Assembly: GCA_009746045.1 (NCBI GenBank)
Contig: RPFO01001913.1
Coordinates: 82,501 to 102,500 of the forward strand
DNA length: 20,000 nt
Direction: 5' to 3'
From: Mesostigma viride
Lineage: Eukaryota; Streptophyta; Mesostigmatophyceae; Mesostigmatales; Mesostigmataceae
Positions 1 through 8,376 of this stretch are shown here, piece after piece. Numbering within the stretch: the stretch's first letter is position 1; each line of letters begins with the position of its first letter. Under the pieces are notes generated by a model, which saw nothing but the letters and a program-made list of their open reading frames with translations, was not told the origin of the DNA and ran no database searches. A program made the translations under genes and the position numbers.

Positions 1-235
1 ATCCATCCATCCATCCATCCATCCATCCATCCATCCATCCATCCATCCATCCATCCATCCATCCATCCATCCATCCATCCATCCATCCATCCATCCATCC
101 ATCCATCCATCCATCCATCCATCCATCCATCCATCCATCCATCCATCCATCCATCCATCCATCCATCCATCCATCCATCCATCCATCCATCCATCCATCC
201 ATCCATCCATCCATCCATCCATCCATCCATCCATC
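1..235. repeat. (ATCC)n microsatellite, left half of an interrupted array
   Basis: Uninterrupted 4-bp tandem repeat running from the window edge, so its true length is unknown. It was one array with 715-836 before the CACTA-type element at 236-714 inserted. Removing that element and one 3-bp target copy restores the ATCC register exactly. Confidence 0.98.
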
Positions 236-714
236 CACTACAATACGGTTCCTAGGAGACGCGAAATGAGTGAGAATGTTACCCGAGCGGTAACGAGGAT
301 TCGCACCGTTGATTTAACACATGTTTCTTTTTTTTGCGCCATTTGGCGAGCATCGACTGGACCTGAACCTAGCAGGGGGAATCATGCGGGGGAATCTTGC
401 GGGGGAATCTTGCGGGGAAAAATTCCGAACGTGACTTTCGCGAAGTCCTACTACATTTTGCTTGGGTACACGGTACTACAGTTTCGTCACTGACAATTTT
501 CTCTAGTTGCGTTGGTGTTTCGTACGTTCCGCTGAAATTTTCGTGTTCAGTGCCCAGATCACAATTTGATCCGGGCGCAAAATGATTGGCTGTACGGTAC
601 GAACCAAAAACGAAATTTTAGTATCTAAGTTCCGCATCGCTTTCTGAATTTGCCCCGGAGGCCCGGGGGCACTTTCCCCGCTGAAAAAGGTGTCCGCGGA
701 AGCGTATTGTAGTG
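236..714. mobile_element. Non-autonomous CACTA (En/Spm-type) element, 479 bp, MITE-like
   Basis: The ends read CACTACAATACG on the left and CGTATTGTAGTG on the right. The outer 25 bp form terminal inverted repeats (236-260 and 690-714) with 21 of 25 matches. The flanking trinucleotide ATC occurs at 233-235 and 715-717, which fits the 3-bp target duplication known for CACTA elements. Inside the microsatellite the duplication cannot be proved from the flanks alone, but excising the element plus one ATC leaves the ATCC register intact, and excision without it does not. The element has no meaningful open reading frame, so it must have been moved by a transposase encoded elsewhere. Confidence 0.87.
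373..420. repeat. 13-bp tandem repeat inside the CACTA-type MITE
   Basis: Three consecutive units near GCGGGGGAATCTT start at about 373, 386 and 399, followed by a partial unit at 412. The first unit has two or three changes and the next two are identical. Short internal tandem repeats of this kind are common in non-autonomous CACTA elements. Confidence 0.75.
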
Positions 715-836
715 ATCCATCCATCCATCCATCCATCCATCCATCCATCCATCCATCCATCCATCCATCCATCCATCCATCCATCCATCCATCCATCCAT
801 CCATCCATCCATCCATCCATCCATCCATCCATCCAT
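715..836. repeat. (ATCC)n microsatellite, right half of the interrupted array
   Basis: Perfect 4-bp repeat that continues the array at 1-235 after the CACTA-type insertion. It ends exactly where repeat unit A1 starts (AGGTGCTGAAG at 837). The same junction recurs at 16311/16312. Confidence 0.98.
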
Positions 837-1345
837 AGGTGCTGAAGCTAAGGTCCATTGGAGTGCCTTCCTACCAGAGAAACAAGTTTATTACAATAAG
901 TGTGTGCAGGCTTTAACAGTTGAGCCTAGCCACACCCTCAAAATCATTGTACAAGTCATTGTCAAGTTAGGCCAGTTCACCATGCTGGGGCCCAGCACAT
1001 GCCCCCTTGGTCCAATCTTGTCCCCAACAGCAGCGAGGGTGGGTGGGTGGGAGCTGCAAAAAGGCCTCCCTACGTTCACCACACCACTCTAAGTACGGTG
1101 TGAAAATGGAAAACAAAGCACATGTCTCAAGGCGCCGCGCCCCCCTCAATCAAGGGCGGGCACGGTTGCCAGTAGGCACTAGTACCGGCGCACCGCCGGT
1201 CCCTTTTCTCTCTCTAGTCCTAAGTAACAACAAGCACCTAACATGGTGTAGGTGACGTACGGTAGAGCTACGCTACAGGCGGCAGATCGGCCCCCTTTGA
1301 GCCCGCCGCAACATAACTATAAAATGAGCAGATAGCTCAAAAAAT
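837..1345 (+). repeat. Short repeat unit A1 (family A, 509 bp)
   Basis: The unit consists of a head of about 175 bp (from AGGTGCTGAAGC), a G-rich joint with repeated GGGT near 1030-1050, and a tail (about 1053-1345). The tail ends with a TATA-like box and a small hairpin. The head recurs at 1346, 16312 and 16821, and the tail recurs at 11465-11754 and 16526-16820. A similar short form exists in family B (12659-13553) with the same G-rich joint, so the short form is older than the A/B split. Open frames here are short and shared only as repeat copies; I see no gene. The tail holds a perfect 7-bp stem at 1184-1200 (ACCGGCG, loop CAC, CGCCGGT). Confidence 0.9.
1318..1324 (+). promoter_or_regulatory. 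TATA-like box at the 3' end of unit A1
   Basis: TATAAAA lies 28 bp before the first base of the next unit (1346). A weak inverted repeat, TGAGC-AGATA-GCTCA, lies between the two. The spacing suits a polymerase II TATA box with its start site at the head of the next unit. No transcript evidence is available from sequence. Confidence 0.45.
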
Positions 1346-2783
1346 AGGTGCTGAAGCTAAGGTCCATTGGAGTGCCTTCCTACCAGAGAAACAAGTTTAT
1401 TACAATAAGTGTGTGCAGGCTTTAACAGTTGAGCCTAGCCACACCCTCAAAATCATTGTACAAGTCATTGTCAAGTTAGGCCAGTTCACCATGCTGGGGC
1501 CCAGCACATGCCCCCTTGGTCCAATCTTGTCCCACATCACCATCTCTGGCCACCCAGGCCGTTTCCAGCCCTGGTGGTAGGAACGCAACCACTTGGAATG
1601 CTGGGCTCTTGTTGGCATGATGATGCCCTCCTTCCCGCCCCCGTGTGGCCGCTACGGTCTCCCGGCGGTCGCAGGGCGGAGCCACATGCGTTCCCCTTCC
1701 TAGAGGGGCGCATCCCAGTGCTGCCGCTTTAGGACTTATGCCACCTGGGAACGTCTCCTGCTCACCCAACCACCATCACTAGCCCACCGGCAAAGCCGCT
1801 GGGATTTCCCGAGGGTAGAGCCACTGCCACTGGCTCCATTACCCCCCATCGTGGTGATAATGATGGCTGCGGACCTCCTAGCGCCAAGGCTCACCATCGC
1901 CATGGTGTCACGAGCCTTGGCGCAGCCGCAGCCGAGTGGAGCTTTATTATGGTATATAATGCATTTTCTTAAAACAAAGCCGGACCGCTCTGCCGGGTTC
2001 CACACGCACCCCCCCTCGTGGGGGGCGCGTGAAAACGGCAAAGGCAAAGCGGAGCCCCCCGCGAGGGGAAAATTTTTTTCCAGGCTTGCCAGGCGCTGTA
2101 GAATTTCTTAACCAGATTTTTTGTAAGTGCGCATGAATACCCACGGTTTTCCGCAGCTTCCCACCTCTCCCTTATCGCCAAGGGCAGAAGGGGCCTGCTC
2201 GCCGGAGCGCCGAGAGGGTACAGAGTGCCTGCCGACCTACCCATGCCGACAGGACCCCCCCCCGACCCACGGCAGCCGCTGCCTTTGCTGAAAAACTGGG
2301 CAATTATGAATAGCGCGCTCCTCCCACCAAGATTCGCTCCAGCCCCGCATCCTCCCCGAAACTCCCGTCTGGCCACAGGCCGAAAGATCGGGTCCGCTGT
2401 CAGGCTCCTGGTAGTTATGGGCTACCCTGGCACCCCACGCTAGCCATCTCCACGTTTAAGGCAGATTCGCCTCCACCTGTGATTTTTTCCACCGTAGCCG
2501 CTGGCCCTGGCCTGTATGGCTCCTTCCCTGACGTTGTCCGACTAAAAACGCAGCTTCCCCAGTGTCAGGAAGCTGCTTGCCGCACCCAGGGGTAGAGGGG
2601 AATCGTCAGTGGGCCCAGCGCCGGAAATCACACCCTTTTACTCAAATCGTAGAGCCCCCCACCTAACAACCATTACCGTGGCCTGTAACGGTAGGTGGCG
2701 ATCATAAAGACTGTTATTCCAGGCCTCTCCACGCCCGGAGAGGCCGATAGCATCGTCTTACATTCAGCGCAGCCGCCATAGCG
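1346..2783 (+). repeat. Full repeat unit A2, 5' part (interrupted by the 8.6-kb transposon)
   Basis: It begins with the same head as A1, then departs near 1533 into a body of about 1.2 kb and resumes at 11420-11754. Without the insertion the unit is about 1,773 bp. The body is GC-rich and full of short inverted repeats, for example the C-run/G-run hairpin near 2008-2025 and the CCTCTCC/GGAGAGG hairpin near 2724-2743. No frame shows convincing coding potential and no reverse transcriptase or transposase motif is visible. From 2283 onward it matches unit B2 (14240-14740) without gaps, with about 14 differences in 501 bp. Confidence 0.88.
2782..2783. repeat. Left target-site duplication (CG) of the 8.6-kb transposon
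   Basis: The dinucleotide CG precedes the element and is repeated after it at 11418-11419. The empty counterpart in unit B2 (14739-14740) has one CG. An insertion without duplication, with ends GCACC and GGTGC, is formally equivalent. Confidence 0.7.
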
Positions 2784-2819
2784 CACCGGGAAGGGGTGTG
2801 TGACATTTTGTGATATTTT
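2784..2819 (+). repeat. Left terminal inverted repeat, 36 bp
   Basis: Matches the reverse complement of 11382-11417 at 35 of 36 positions; the single mismatch is base 15 (G versus C). The inner part already contains the first GTGACATTTTGTGA subterminal motif. Confidence 0.95.
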
Positions 2820-2925
2820 GTGACATATCACGTGACATTTTGTGATGTGGATGTGACAAAATGTGACACTTTGTGATTTTTTGTGACAAAACTGTGATAT
2901 TCTGTGACATTTCGTGACAAATCAT

Positions 2926-2951
2926 GTGATAAAACCAGCATATTCTGTGAT
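2926..2951. repeat. Conserved subterminal box, left copy
   Basis: A 26-bp stretch beginning GTGATAAAACCAGCATATT is found inverted at 11221-11246 with a single mismatch. It lies about 140 bp from the left end and about 170 bp from the right end. Confidence 0.8.
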
Positions 2952-3018
2952 TATCTTTGTGACAAAAACAAGGAAATTATCACAAAATATCAATGTCACG
3001 GCTTGACAAAACGCACTG

Positions 3019-3300
3019 ACAAAATCCGTGACATTATCACTGATACATCACGAAAAAAGGGTGACAAATCCGTGACATTATCACGAAAAAAAGGGTGACA
3101 AATCCGTGACATTATCACGAAAAAAGGGTGACAAATCCGTGACATTATCACTGATATATCAGGAAAAAAAGGGTGACAAATCCGTGACATTGTCACTGAT
3201 ATATCAGGAAAAAAAGGGTGACGAATCCGTGACATTGTCACTGATATATCAGGAAAAAAAGGGTGACAAAGCCGTGACAATGTCACTGATAAATCTAGGG
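3019..3300. repeat. 45-bp subterminal tandem repeat
   Basis: Units start at 3060, 3094, 3127, 3172, 3217 and 3262, with a related partial unit before them. The full unit has two GTGAC cores, a TGATATATCA palindrome and an A-run. The 33-34 bp units lack the TGATATATCAG block. The array forms part of the subterminal region and is not coding. Confidence 0.92.
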
Positions 3301-3333
3301 AGAAAACAGTGACATAAAACCACGGGCGATCAT

Positions 3334-3379
3334 GACATATCACACAGATATATCGTGACATATCACACAGATATATCAG
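3334..3379. repeat. 23-bp direct duplication
   Basis: Two adjacent copies of a unit beginning GACATATCACACAGATATATC start at 3334 and 3357; only the last two bases differ. It closes the left subterminal region. Confidence 0.88.
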
Positions 3380-3380
3380 A

Positions 3381-3955
3381 ACACATTCCAAAGCAAAACG
3401 GATGAAAAGCACACCTCGCGATTTCTTTATTACAAATATAAAGATAAATGTAACAGATCTTCATTCTTCATTCTTGATTCTTCATTCTTCAACAGTGATT
3501 ATCAATCAGTGACAATTTGCAAACGCTGGCTTGGCGCTTGTCGTTGCGTGACAGAAATCTCAGAATGTTCCTGGAATGCATTAAAAAACGCACATGCGCA
3601 AGAAACATGAACGGATGGTTGGTGTCAGTTGTCTCATCTGCCACCGCACCCTAGAAAACCAATTCATGAACAAGAAAGCGCTCGATATAGATCAAGAAAA
3701 CAAAAACAAACCTGCGCAGCCGTGGCGCCTAGATGACGATGTTAAGTGGACGACGACGAGGAGGCCGGCACCATGTCTCCCTGTGAGCAGAAAAAAAAAG
3801 GCAAGTTTGAACACTCAAGATTTGTCATAGCCTTTCACAGCCTCGATCAATAGAAATGTTGCACATCAAAATCAGTGTGTTGCCTAGAACATCCTTGAAT
3901 GGGTTTCAAGAACAGCAAGGCGGCCTCCCCCGCCCGCAAACTCATAATCCCAGTG
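3381..3955. other. Interior of the 8.6-kb transposon with one small weak open frame
   Basis: The stretch contains a TTCATTCT-type short repeat at about 3460-3492. A 78-codon open frame at 3594-3830 (+) starts MRKKHERMVGVSCLICHRT and includes a Cys-x2-Cys pair (CLIC) and a basic C-terminus. No partner histidines or cysteines complete a clear zinc-binding site, and the length is within chance expectation, so I do not call it a gene. Nothing else is recognisable. Confidence 0.4.
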
Positions 3956-3985
3956 TTTACAACCCCCTCATGAGGGGGTTGTAAA
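3956..3985. repeat. Perfect 30-bp palindrome
   Basis: TTTACAACCCCCTCA is followed at once by its exact reverse complement, with no spacer. It could extrude as a cruciform or form a hairpin in RNA. Its function is unknown. An A-run (4002-4016) lies 16 bp downstream. Confidence 0.95.
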
Positions 3986-4036
3986 ATTGCAATCAGTCAT
4001 TAAAAAAAAAAAAAAATCCCAGTTTCACACACTGCC

Positions 4037-4222
4037 CACTCATAAATAATCCCAGTTTCTGACAGCCCCCGCTCAGCCCACTCATGAACAACCCAGTTTA
4101 GACCCGCCCCACTCATACACTATCCCAGTTTCCCACAGCCCCCACTCAGCCCACTCTGACATAAACCACCCCAGTTTAGACACCCCCTCTCATGAATAAG
4201 CCCAGTTTCCCACAGTCACCTG
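4037..4222. repeat. Imperfect C-rich tandem repeat, period 73-77 bp
   Basis: Two diverged units start at about 4037 and 4110 and a partial third at about 4187. Each contains CACTCAT...CCCAGTTT blocks followed by ACAGCCCCC. The C-rich strand here is opposite in bias to the G-rich stretch that follows. Confidence 0.75.
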
Positions 4223-4495
4223 GGAGACCGCGCAACCTGGGGTCAGTCAGGTCAGTCACAGCCGGTGCGGCGCTAGACTACAATACCGGTCCGATGTAGT
4301 GTAGTGTGGGTGGGTGGGGGGGGGGGGGGGAAGGGGGGGGGGTTCCCCCCTCCTTTGGCGGGTGTCAAGGGGGACATTGGTAGGGGTTGATGATTTAGTA
4401 GTTGTGGAACGCAGTTGTAAATGTGGGTAGCTCGTGCGTAGGTCACAGGTTCGTGTGAGGGGTGGGGATGCTTGGGTTGCCGTGGTGGCTTGCCT

Positions 4496-4507
4496 ATGGT
4501 ACGTAGG
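4496..4507. repeat. Left target-site duplication of the LINE-like insertion
   Basis: ATGGTACGTAGG is repeated exactly at 4687-4698, directly after the TAAT tail. A 12-bp duplication is typical of target-primed reverse transcription. Confidence 0.9.
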
Positions 4508-4686
4508 TGCCTGAATACAGTGGTGGGCAGGTGCACTTCGTGCACCCAGAGCAGGTGGCAGTTTACATTCCCCCACCTGCAAGAAGTAGCCAAGAGTGTA
4601 TTAAAGGCCATATGCCCCTTCTCAGGGCTATGTGCTACATATACTCCCAACGGAGTTATGTTCCTAATTAATTAATTAATTAATTA
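4508..4686 (+). mobile_element. 5'-truncated LINE-like (or SINE) 3' end with (TAAT)n tail, 179 bp
   Basis: It is bounded by the 12-bp duplications at 4496-4507 and 4687-4698 and ends in a TAAT microsatellite tail (4665-4686). Its last 76-78 bp are practically identical to the end of a second insertion at 12762-13091, although the 5' parts differ in length and drift in sequence. A shared 3' end, a variable 5' end, a simple-repeat tail and a long duplication are the hallmarks of non-LTR retrotransposition. A small stem, GCCC-CTTCTCA-GGGC, precedes the tail and could be a recognition hairpin. Which LINE clade or SINE it comes from cannot be told. Confidence 0.87.
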
Positions 4687-4698
4687 ATGGTACGTAGG
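4687..4698. repeat. Right target-site duplication of the LINE-like insertion
   Basis: Exact copy of 4496-4507. Confidence 0.9.
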
Positions 4699-5270
4699 CG
4701 GGCTTGGCGATGGTCTATGCAGCAGGGTCAGTTATGGTTGAGTGGACAAGGGGTTGGTTGCCCCGGAGGCCGGGGTGGGCGGGGTTGGTTATGGTTCACG
4801 TGGATGGTGGGGTGGAGTCATCGTATATTAGGGCAGCGGGGGGTGGGGTCACTGGGCGGGGTGCAGTGGTGTAGGGGAACCTCGTTGTGGGGCAGTAGGG
4901 TGGTTTAGTGGATGGTTTGCGATGTTGGTGTGGAATGTGGTGGAGGTAATACGGAAGGGTGGTAGTCACATAGGTTGGCTAGGGGGACTCAAGGTGGATG
5001 GTCGGGTGGGTCAGCGTATGCTTTGGGGAGGAGGGCAGTGTATGGTTTGGGGAGGAGGGCGGTGTTACGGTGTTGTGGGGGACCTCAGGGTGGGGGCGAG
5101 AGTGGTCCGTAGTCAGGGGGGGATGGATAGCGGCATGTGGATGTCCGTAATGTATCTTTGTGGGTGGGGTGGGTATGGAACAGGCAGGGAAGTGGGGCGA
5201 GTGGGGGTTAGCAGGGTGGAGGGTGCTGGCATTGTGGCGGGATGGTTGGAGGCACATGGACACACATAAT

Positions 5271-6045
5271 GGCAAGAGTAACTGCATGCATAGCAACATG
5301 GGACCAGCTGTTCCGAGAACATCTGCAACCCTCACCATGCAACAACCAACAGCAACCGGCAACTGCCAACAGTGACAACGTTCGCAAGATGTGACGCCAA
5401 GGCCATTGGAGATCCTGTCGTAATTTCGGGGGGTTCCTAGTCCTGCCGTGTACTTAACTTAATTCAGGGCCGCACACTTCGTGTGGTGCAGTGGTGCAGC
5501 AAGGGCTCATGGCCGGTATGGTGGTAGCCGGTAGGTGAAGACCTTGCTGCGAATCGAGGGCGTGATATTGCATGGGAAAATGATGCCGAGAGTCTCAGGG
5601 CGTCTCGCGTGGTGACAGCTGCAGCGTGTGGGCCGAGGAGCTCGAGATGCAGGTCTCGTCGGTACATGTGGGCCACTGGTGAGGGCGTCAATGTGATGGA
5701 GGCCTTTCCATCGTGCCAGTTGGACATCACTCAACAGCCAAAGGGGCGGCTGCATTGGAGGTGGGGCTAGAATTCTGGTAACTGCACAGAATTGACCCAA
5801 GAAAGCTCGAATCGCGGGCATGGGCAGGCGAGGTAAAAGAGGGAAACATTGCGCCAGCGGTTGAGGAAAGAAGGCCTGTTTACAGTGCTGGGCCTCAGAA
5901 GGAGTCGAGGCGTCGGCTCAGTTGGCAGGGCGACGATAAGTCTGTCAAAGCTGCGCATGGGTGGCGCAATGAGAGCTCATTAGGAAGGTCTCGCGCAGGA
6001 GGTTTCGATAGGCTAAAATTTTTCTCAGTCCTCGAAGATTAGGCG
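5271..6045. other. Transposon interior with two long open but unassigned frames
   Basis: Plus-strand frames are open at 5528-5767 (80 codons, ending in PKGRLHWRWG) and 5782-6039 (86 codons, ending in LKFFSVLED), in different frames and without a good ATG. A minus-strand frame of 104 codons (5507-5821) overlaps them. The plus-strand products look more like ordinary protein than the minus-strand one, but no domain is recognisable and the GC-rich composition makes such frames likely by chance. They may be exons or a decayed gene. Confidence 0.3.
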
Positions 6046-6259
6046 GGTGAAAATCGTAAATCCTCCATAGCCGCCATTTAAAAATTTTTCCCGCTTTCCA
6101 TGGGATACACTGCCTAGCCTTACAGTAGCCAAATGGATTTGCGTGCGCCTCAGTCCATGCACCTAGTCGTTCGCCATCGGTTTCGGCGCAATATTTGAAT
6201 TTTGCGCAAGGATCCTGACGGGTTGATTCCAGACTTGCGCTTGTTGCGAAAGATGATTG

Positions 6260-6293
6260 ACGTTTTAACTTTTTTCATTTTGCCTTCGTATAT
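6260..6293. repeat. 34-bp direct repeat, copy 1
   Basis: Identical to 7986-8019, beginning ACGTTTTAACTTTTTTC. The flanks of the two copies are not alike, so this may be a small duplicated or mobile fragment. Confidence 0.9.
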
Positions 6294-6314
6294 CGATGTG
6301 CACATGTGGTTTGG

Positions 6315-6345
6315 CTAAGCTTAGCCGCCTAGCGGCTAAGCTTAG
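6315..6345. repeat. 31-nt perfect hairpin (14-bp stem, CTA loop)
   Basis: CTAAGCTTAGCCGC (6315-6328) and its exact reverse complement (6332-6345) are separated by three bases. Each arm also contains the smaller palindrome CTAAGCTTAG. No terminator-like T-run follows. Function unknown. Confidence 0.95.
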
Positions 6346-7050
6346 GTAAGGTTTACGAAACATTTCAAACTTTTCATTAAAATTATATTAAAATATTTAA
6401 GCGCGACGCACAGCGTCTCCACAGGTCCATTTTTCTACCTACAAAAGTCATACAATGTTAATAATGATTCTGGCGCTGTCACAAGGTCCGGCCGGCGACT
6501 TGCGCCGGAAATGCGCGGACTACACAAATTAATTTGGCACACGGCCACGTCCAGGCCGTTTGGGATCATAAAAAGACTTTCCTCACGTGACTTAGTGTTT
6601 TCCTGTTGACATCATGCCCATTTAATATTAATGCTGCTGTTACCCTGCTCATGACCATGCCCTGACTGAATTCCATTCTTTGGTGACTTAGTGTTTTCTT
6701 GTTTAGGGGCTGGCATGCATGCGTTGGTTGACATAGTGCCATGGATGAAAAACGCCAAGAAGAGTATATGGCCCCGCTGGCCAGCACCTGGTTGATCAAC
6801 CAAGGGGATAGCCTGCACCGTGAGACACAAACACAGCAGACCCAGCAAAGCAAAATTTTTGTTTGGTTGTAAGCGAGTGGAGATTACTTTTGACATGCTT
6901 GATGAAGAAATAATTAACACACCTTCTATTGTCACACCTTCTATAAACAAATAGTTGATTGATCACCTTATACACCACGTAAACATGCTAGCAGACGAGC
7001 TCTTCAGTCCAGTGAAGAGTCCAGAAAATCCACGTGCGAAGCAAGTCAGC

Positions 7051-8376
7051 TTACGCAGAAAGCACCATGAATGTAAATGACGCCCCAAACCCGTGACCAG
7101 GCAAGCATCCAGAGGGGCTTTCCAAGCCTAGTATATTCCAGAAAAAAGCATCACAGATCCTTGGGCAACGGACGTTCACACAGGACATTCGAAGGACCAT
7201 GAAGATGGCGTCCTGCACGGCTAAGAAAATAGTAAAACGCAACGCTACGCTATGTCTGCGACTAGGTGGATTCGGCGAAATGGAAAGAACGCAACCATGA
7301 AAATGCATCAGAAAGAGAGCAGGTAGTACCCCGGTAGGTAGTACGCCTCACCATCGGCATCGCCAGTTACGTCCCGTGGCAAAAAATCCAGCGTTCTTTC
7401 CAATATGATGACACCAGAAACTCGTCGGCCCCACGCCTTCCACGAACAGCAAACTGATTTTACTAGGCACCCAGTACGTAAAGCAATTAAGCATGATGCT
7501 ACAATACCTAAATCTACAACGACATTCCATTTACAGGTCGCCATGATAGCGACGCGGACCTCTCCCACGCAGGTATCACTCCGTTGACGCACCTCCAGCT
7601 CAGAAAATTTCGTACTTGCTCTTCAAATAAAATTTTGACGTATAAAACCATGGCTGCGCATTCCCCATCCCAATTTTCTAGCGTACGTTTCCTGCCATCG
7701 CCAGCCAGCAAATTGCTCGCGGAGCACGTCACTTTGTTTTTCGTCCGGCGGCGTGGCCTGCGGCTGCGTTAATAATTTTTTTTTTTTGAGACTATATCGA
7801 TTTCGGGTCGTTTCCGTTGGATTTGTGACCGTTGGGGCCGAAGGCCGTTTGTTTTCCGTAGTTTGCTTGTTTTGTATTGGTTGTTTGGTGATTTAGTATT
7901 TGTACGGACGACCCGAGCCGCTAACTTAGCGGGTTTATCGCGTCCGTTGGATCCATCATCGGACGCTCCAGATTGTCGGCGGCTAACGTTTTAACTTTTT
8001 TCATTTTGCCTTCGTATATTGTCCATTCATTCCAGACTCCCAAGCTAGGGGCCGCCGTCGACTGTAGTCTGAACGGTACGGCTAACAGTTACGATGCCAG
8101 GCCAGCATCAAGCGGTCAAAACCAAGCGATACTAGAGAGTCATGTCAGTCGTCTTTTTACTGGTTTCGTCAGTCAGTTATTCCTCATGTATGGCAAACTA
8201 CTTCTACTTGTGGAGATATGAAGTAGCGGCGAAATCGGAAGGGGACGTGGGCAGGGGGGGGGCGGGAAGTACGACTGATGCAATATACCGTACGTTAGTT
8301 ATCGTCACAAAGCGAGTGACTGACGATAGTAAAGGGCCTCTAATGACGACAGTGATGACGATAGTATTTGGCACTG
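7051..8376. other. Transposon interior with weak minus-strand coding hints
   Basis: Minus-strand open frames at 7514-7732 (72 codons, beginning MTCSASNLLAGDGRKRT) and 7308-7592 have protein-like composition. The first runs across a possible splice donor, GAG|GTGCGT. No domain can be named. The T-run and low-complexity stretch at about 7770-7990 separate these from the plus-strand frame at 8377 and could be a divergent promoter, but that is speculation. The second copy of the 34-bp repeat is at 7986-8019. Confidence 0.3.
7986..8019. repeat. 34-bp direct repeat, copy 2
   Basis: Exact copy of 6260-6293, about 1.7 kb downstream in the same orientation. Confidence 0.9.

Larger units (their letters stand above)
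2797..3380. repeat. Left subterminal repeat region of the 8.6-kb transposon
   Basis: More than twenty copies of a GTGACA core occur here, first as GTGACATTTTGTGA-like motifs and then as the 45-bp array at 3060-3300. The same core in both orientations fills the right end (11150-11417). In CACTA-group elements such subterminal repeats bind the transposase; that role is inferred here. Confidence 0.85.
4287..5270. other. Strongly G+T-biased strand with long G runs
   Basis: On the plus strand this kilobase is rich in G and T and poor in C, apart from the LINE-like insert at 4508-4686. It opens with G runs at about 4316-4342 and contains many GGG and GGTGGG tracts that could form G-quadruplexes on the plus strand. 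Open frames on both strands are low-complexity by-products of this bias. No gene is supported. Confidence 0.7.
6046..7050. other. AT-richer transposon interior, no gene seen
   Basis: The stretch holds the hairpin at 6315-6345, one copy of a 34-bp direct repeat at 6260-6293, and a pair of near-identical segments of about 21 bp (GTGACTTAGTGTTTTC) at 6587 and 6683. Minus-strand open frames at 6566-6950 have no recognisable motif and overlap each other. Confidence 0.5.

Noticed and set aside
1-235. ATCC array as telomeric repeat
   Set aside because: ATCC does not match any standard telomere repeat, and the arrays are internal between other repeats.
1007-1255. Open frame conserved at 1007-1255, 11374-11664 and 16600-16729
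   Set aside because: The conservation comes from the repeat tail being copied as DNA; I see no independent sign of protein constraint, and the B tails lack it.
837-1345. Hammerhead ribozyme in the repeat units, as in Penelope-like elements or retrozymes
   Set aside because: I looked for the CTGATGA ... GAAA core on both strands of the units and did not find it.
3060-3300. CRISPR-like regular repeats
   Set aside because: The units are contiguous with no unique spacers, belong to transposon subterminal repeats, and the context is eukaryotic.
7308-7592. 94-codon minus-strand frame as a firm gene
   Set aside because: No recognisable domain and overlapping frames on both strands; kept only as a weak hint in the regional entry.
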